Shown here piece after piece: positions 58,495 through 59,788 of a stretch of DNA of 59,788 bases. The position numbers and the translations under genes were made by a program. The DNA lies in NCBI RefSeq assembly GCF_003324185.1, contig NZ_PXUP01000018.1, forward strand, positions 1 to 59,788, given 5' to 3'. Each line of letters starts with the position of its first letter. Within the stretch, counting starts at the first letter, position 1. The notes under the pieces are model-generated. The model did no database searches. It had not been told where the DNA came from and saw only the letters and a list, made by a program, of their open reading frames with translations. The stretch is from Faecalibacterium prausnitzii (GTDB taxonomy: Bacteria > Bacillota > Clostridia > Oscillospirales > Ruminococcaceae).

Positions 58495-59788
58495 ACGATG
58501 ACGTCGATTTCTGGGTTCCCCTGCACAGCGAAAACTTTCCGGACAAAACGTTCCTGGAATATATCAGAACGACGTTTGACAAAGGAGGATCGGAGGATGG
58601 AGAACCGAATGGAATTCTGGAGCCAGGCGAATGGAGAGCTGTCACTACGATCGATGTCCGCAACAAAAATATTATCAGCCTGTGGGGCATTACGTGTTTT
58701 CGCAACTTGAAGAAGCTGAATTGCTCCGATAACCAGCTGACATCTTTGAACCTAAGCTACAACACCAAGCTAACGCAAGAAAACCTCAAGTGCACTGGAA
58801 ACAAGTACCCCATTACCATTGATGAGACCGAACGTACGTTTGACTTGAGTACCCTCCCTGCTGGATTTGACGTAACTAAGGCCAGTGGATGGGCTGGCGG
58901 CACTGTGGAGGGCAACACCCTGAAGGTGAAGCCAGGTGCAACGCAGGTAACTTACACCTACGATTGCGGCAATGGACTGACCAGCGTATTCAGTCTGCAG
59001 GTGCTGACCATTACCAGAATCAAGCAGGTGAATCTCCGTGTAAACACCCCCAAAAAGAACGAAATGCCGGACGAGACCGTTGTTATTCTGGACAACGGAG
59101 CAGACGTCTGTGACGCCAAGATCTACTGGGTCGAGGGCGACGACGTAGGCGGCAAGCCGATCACCGGCTCCTTCAGGCCGGGCAAACGGTACACCCTTCA
59201 GGTGGGTCTGTACGCAAAACCCGGATATAAGTTTAGCAAGGATACCGTCTGCACAGTGAACGGACGGGATGCAACGTTCCTCATGACCATGAACGATGAT
59301 ACGGAATATTGCGCAATAAAGCATTATTCGGTGCCGCTGAATCCGGGCGGATTTGAGCACGACCACAAGATGAAAATGAACCACGACGAGCACAGTCACT
59401 GGATGGAGTGCCCCATCTGCCATACGGTGCAGGGCACCGAAGCCCATGTCTACGATGACGACAAGGATACCACCTGCAACGTCTGCGGCTATGTCCGCAG
59501 CCTGACCCCGGGCGGCGGTTCTACCCCGGGTGGCGGTTCTACCCCGGGCGGCGATACCCCGGGCGGCGGCTCTACCGGCGGCGGTGCGGTCGTCATCGTG
59601 GCGGCAGTAGGCGCAGTGGCGGCTGGCGTTGTAGGCTACGGCGTGTACAATTATGTTTCCGGCCGCAAGCTGCAAGCCCTGCTGCCGGAAGGCGTGGCTG
59701 CACCCGAGAACCGCGCCCAGACCGCGCTGCTGCTGTGGAACACCGCAGGCCGTCCCGAGCCTGCCGACGCTCCGGCCTTTGCAGACGT
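58401..59788 (+). CDS. Leucine-rich-repeat-type surface protein 2 (cut by window edge)
   Basis: The protein has 462 residues visible. The signal peptide is almost the same as in surface protein 1. A cap segment (NFPDKTFLEYIRTTF), a single repeat pair (LKKLNCSDNQLTSLNL) and the beta segment DLSTLPAGFDVTKASGWAGG follow. It then has a region absent from protein 1 (about 200-310), a His/Cys module (HSHWMECPICHTVQGTEAH, CNVCGYVRS) that probably binds zinc, a Thr-Pro-Gly linker, the same membrane helix (about 393-419) and the start of the SLH-like domain. RBS GAAAGGAG. The 3' end lies beyond the window. Confidence 0.88.
   Translation, partial: MKQRFSKRTRLVSALLTLAMVFTFLPFSAFADDDVDFWVPLHSENFPDKTFLEYIRTTFDKGGSEDGEPNGILEPGEWRAVTTIDVRNKNIISLWGITCFRNLKKLNCSDNQLTSLNLSYNTKLTQENLKCTGNKYPITIDETERTFDLSTLPAGFDVTKASGWAGGTVEGNTLKVKPGATQVTYTYDCGNGLTSVFSLQVLTITRIKQVNLRVNTPKKNEMPDETVVILDNGADVCDAKIYWVEGDDVGGKPITGSFRPGKRYTLQVGLYAKPGYKFSKDTVCTVNGRDATFLMTMNDDTEYCAIKHYSVPLNPGGFEHDHKMKMNHDEHSHWMECPICHTVQGTEAHVYDDDKDTTCNVCGYVRSLTPGGGSTPGGGSTPGGDTPGGGSTGGGAVVIVAAVGAVAAGVVGYGVYNYVSGRKLQALLPEGVAAPENRAQTALLLWNTAGRPEPADAPAFAD
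59577..59788 (+). repeat. 212-bp C-terminal cassette, copy 2
   Basis: Near-identical partner of 57911-58122; it reaches the window edge. Confidence 0.88.

Noticed and set aside
1-59788. tRNA, rRNA or intact transposase genes
   Set aside because: None could be recognised on either strand by eye; a tRNA scan would be the decisive check.

Overview
The window looks like chromosome of a gut Clostridium of the Oscillospiraceae, most like Faecalibacterium. This is an inference. It rests on the fairly high G+C of most genes, strong AGGAGG-type ribosome binding sites, an anaerobe-type superoxide reductase and ferredoxin proteins, TRAP and NSS transporters, and the RR-x-F-L lipoprotein signals. No rRNA, tRNA, CRISPR array or intact insertion sequence was seen. 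The first gene is cut by the left edge and the last by the right edge.

Bases 1-13,300 hold short housekeeping and stress units: a YolD-like fragment, superoxide reductase, a macro-domain protein fused to a DNA-binding-like tail and followed by the relic of an ADP-ribosylglycohydrolase, NAD(P)HX epimerase, a Gfo/Idh/MocA oxidoreductase, an EFR1 flavodoxin-ferredoxin protein, and a cyclase-family hydrolase with a structured leader carrying a small ORF. A probable metal regulon follows: a Tp47-like secreted protein, a ZIP transporter and a methyltransferase, each next to a GTTAG-N6-CTAAC-type site. Two more transporters (SLC13-like and AEC) follow on the minus strand.

Bases 13,480-24,160 are transport and its control. 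An NSS sodium symporter diverges from a LysR regulator. A TRAP transporter has two substrate-binding proteins and a YesM/YesN-like two-component system, with three 18-bp direct repeats at the promoter of the first binding protein. A Crp/Fnr regulator diverges from a 4Fe-4S protein, with a palindrome at the expected class II activator position.

Bases 24,500-39,000 hold two large hybrid sensor kinases (one with two periplasmic-type binding domains, one soluble with PAS-like regions), a TetR gene, an RNHCP/GNAT/GNAT operon, an SDR dehydrogenase, and a two-gene unit of a solute-binding lipoprotein and a membrane-tethered LuxR regulator. Two copies of a hairpin repeat lie at 30.75 and 35.2 kb.

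Bases 39,000-59,788 form a single plus-strand cell-envelope island. It has Tat-like lipoproteins with a conserved signal region and divergent bodies, three large paralogous lipoproteins resembling the PdaC/DUF3298 fold, and a YdjG/YdjH/YdjI-like envelope module (zinc-ribbon membrane protein, TPM protein, SPFH protein) without a PspA gene. Further along are DUF4428 and DUF6935-like proteins, more lipoproteins, a 5'-nucleotidase-like protein, and two leucine-rich-repeat surface proteins with near-identical ends and unlike middles. This island is the best candidate for an undescribed system: an envelope-stress or host-interaction module diversified by cassette recombination.
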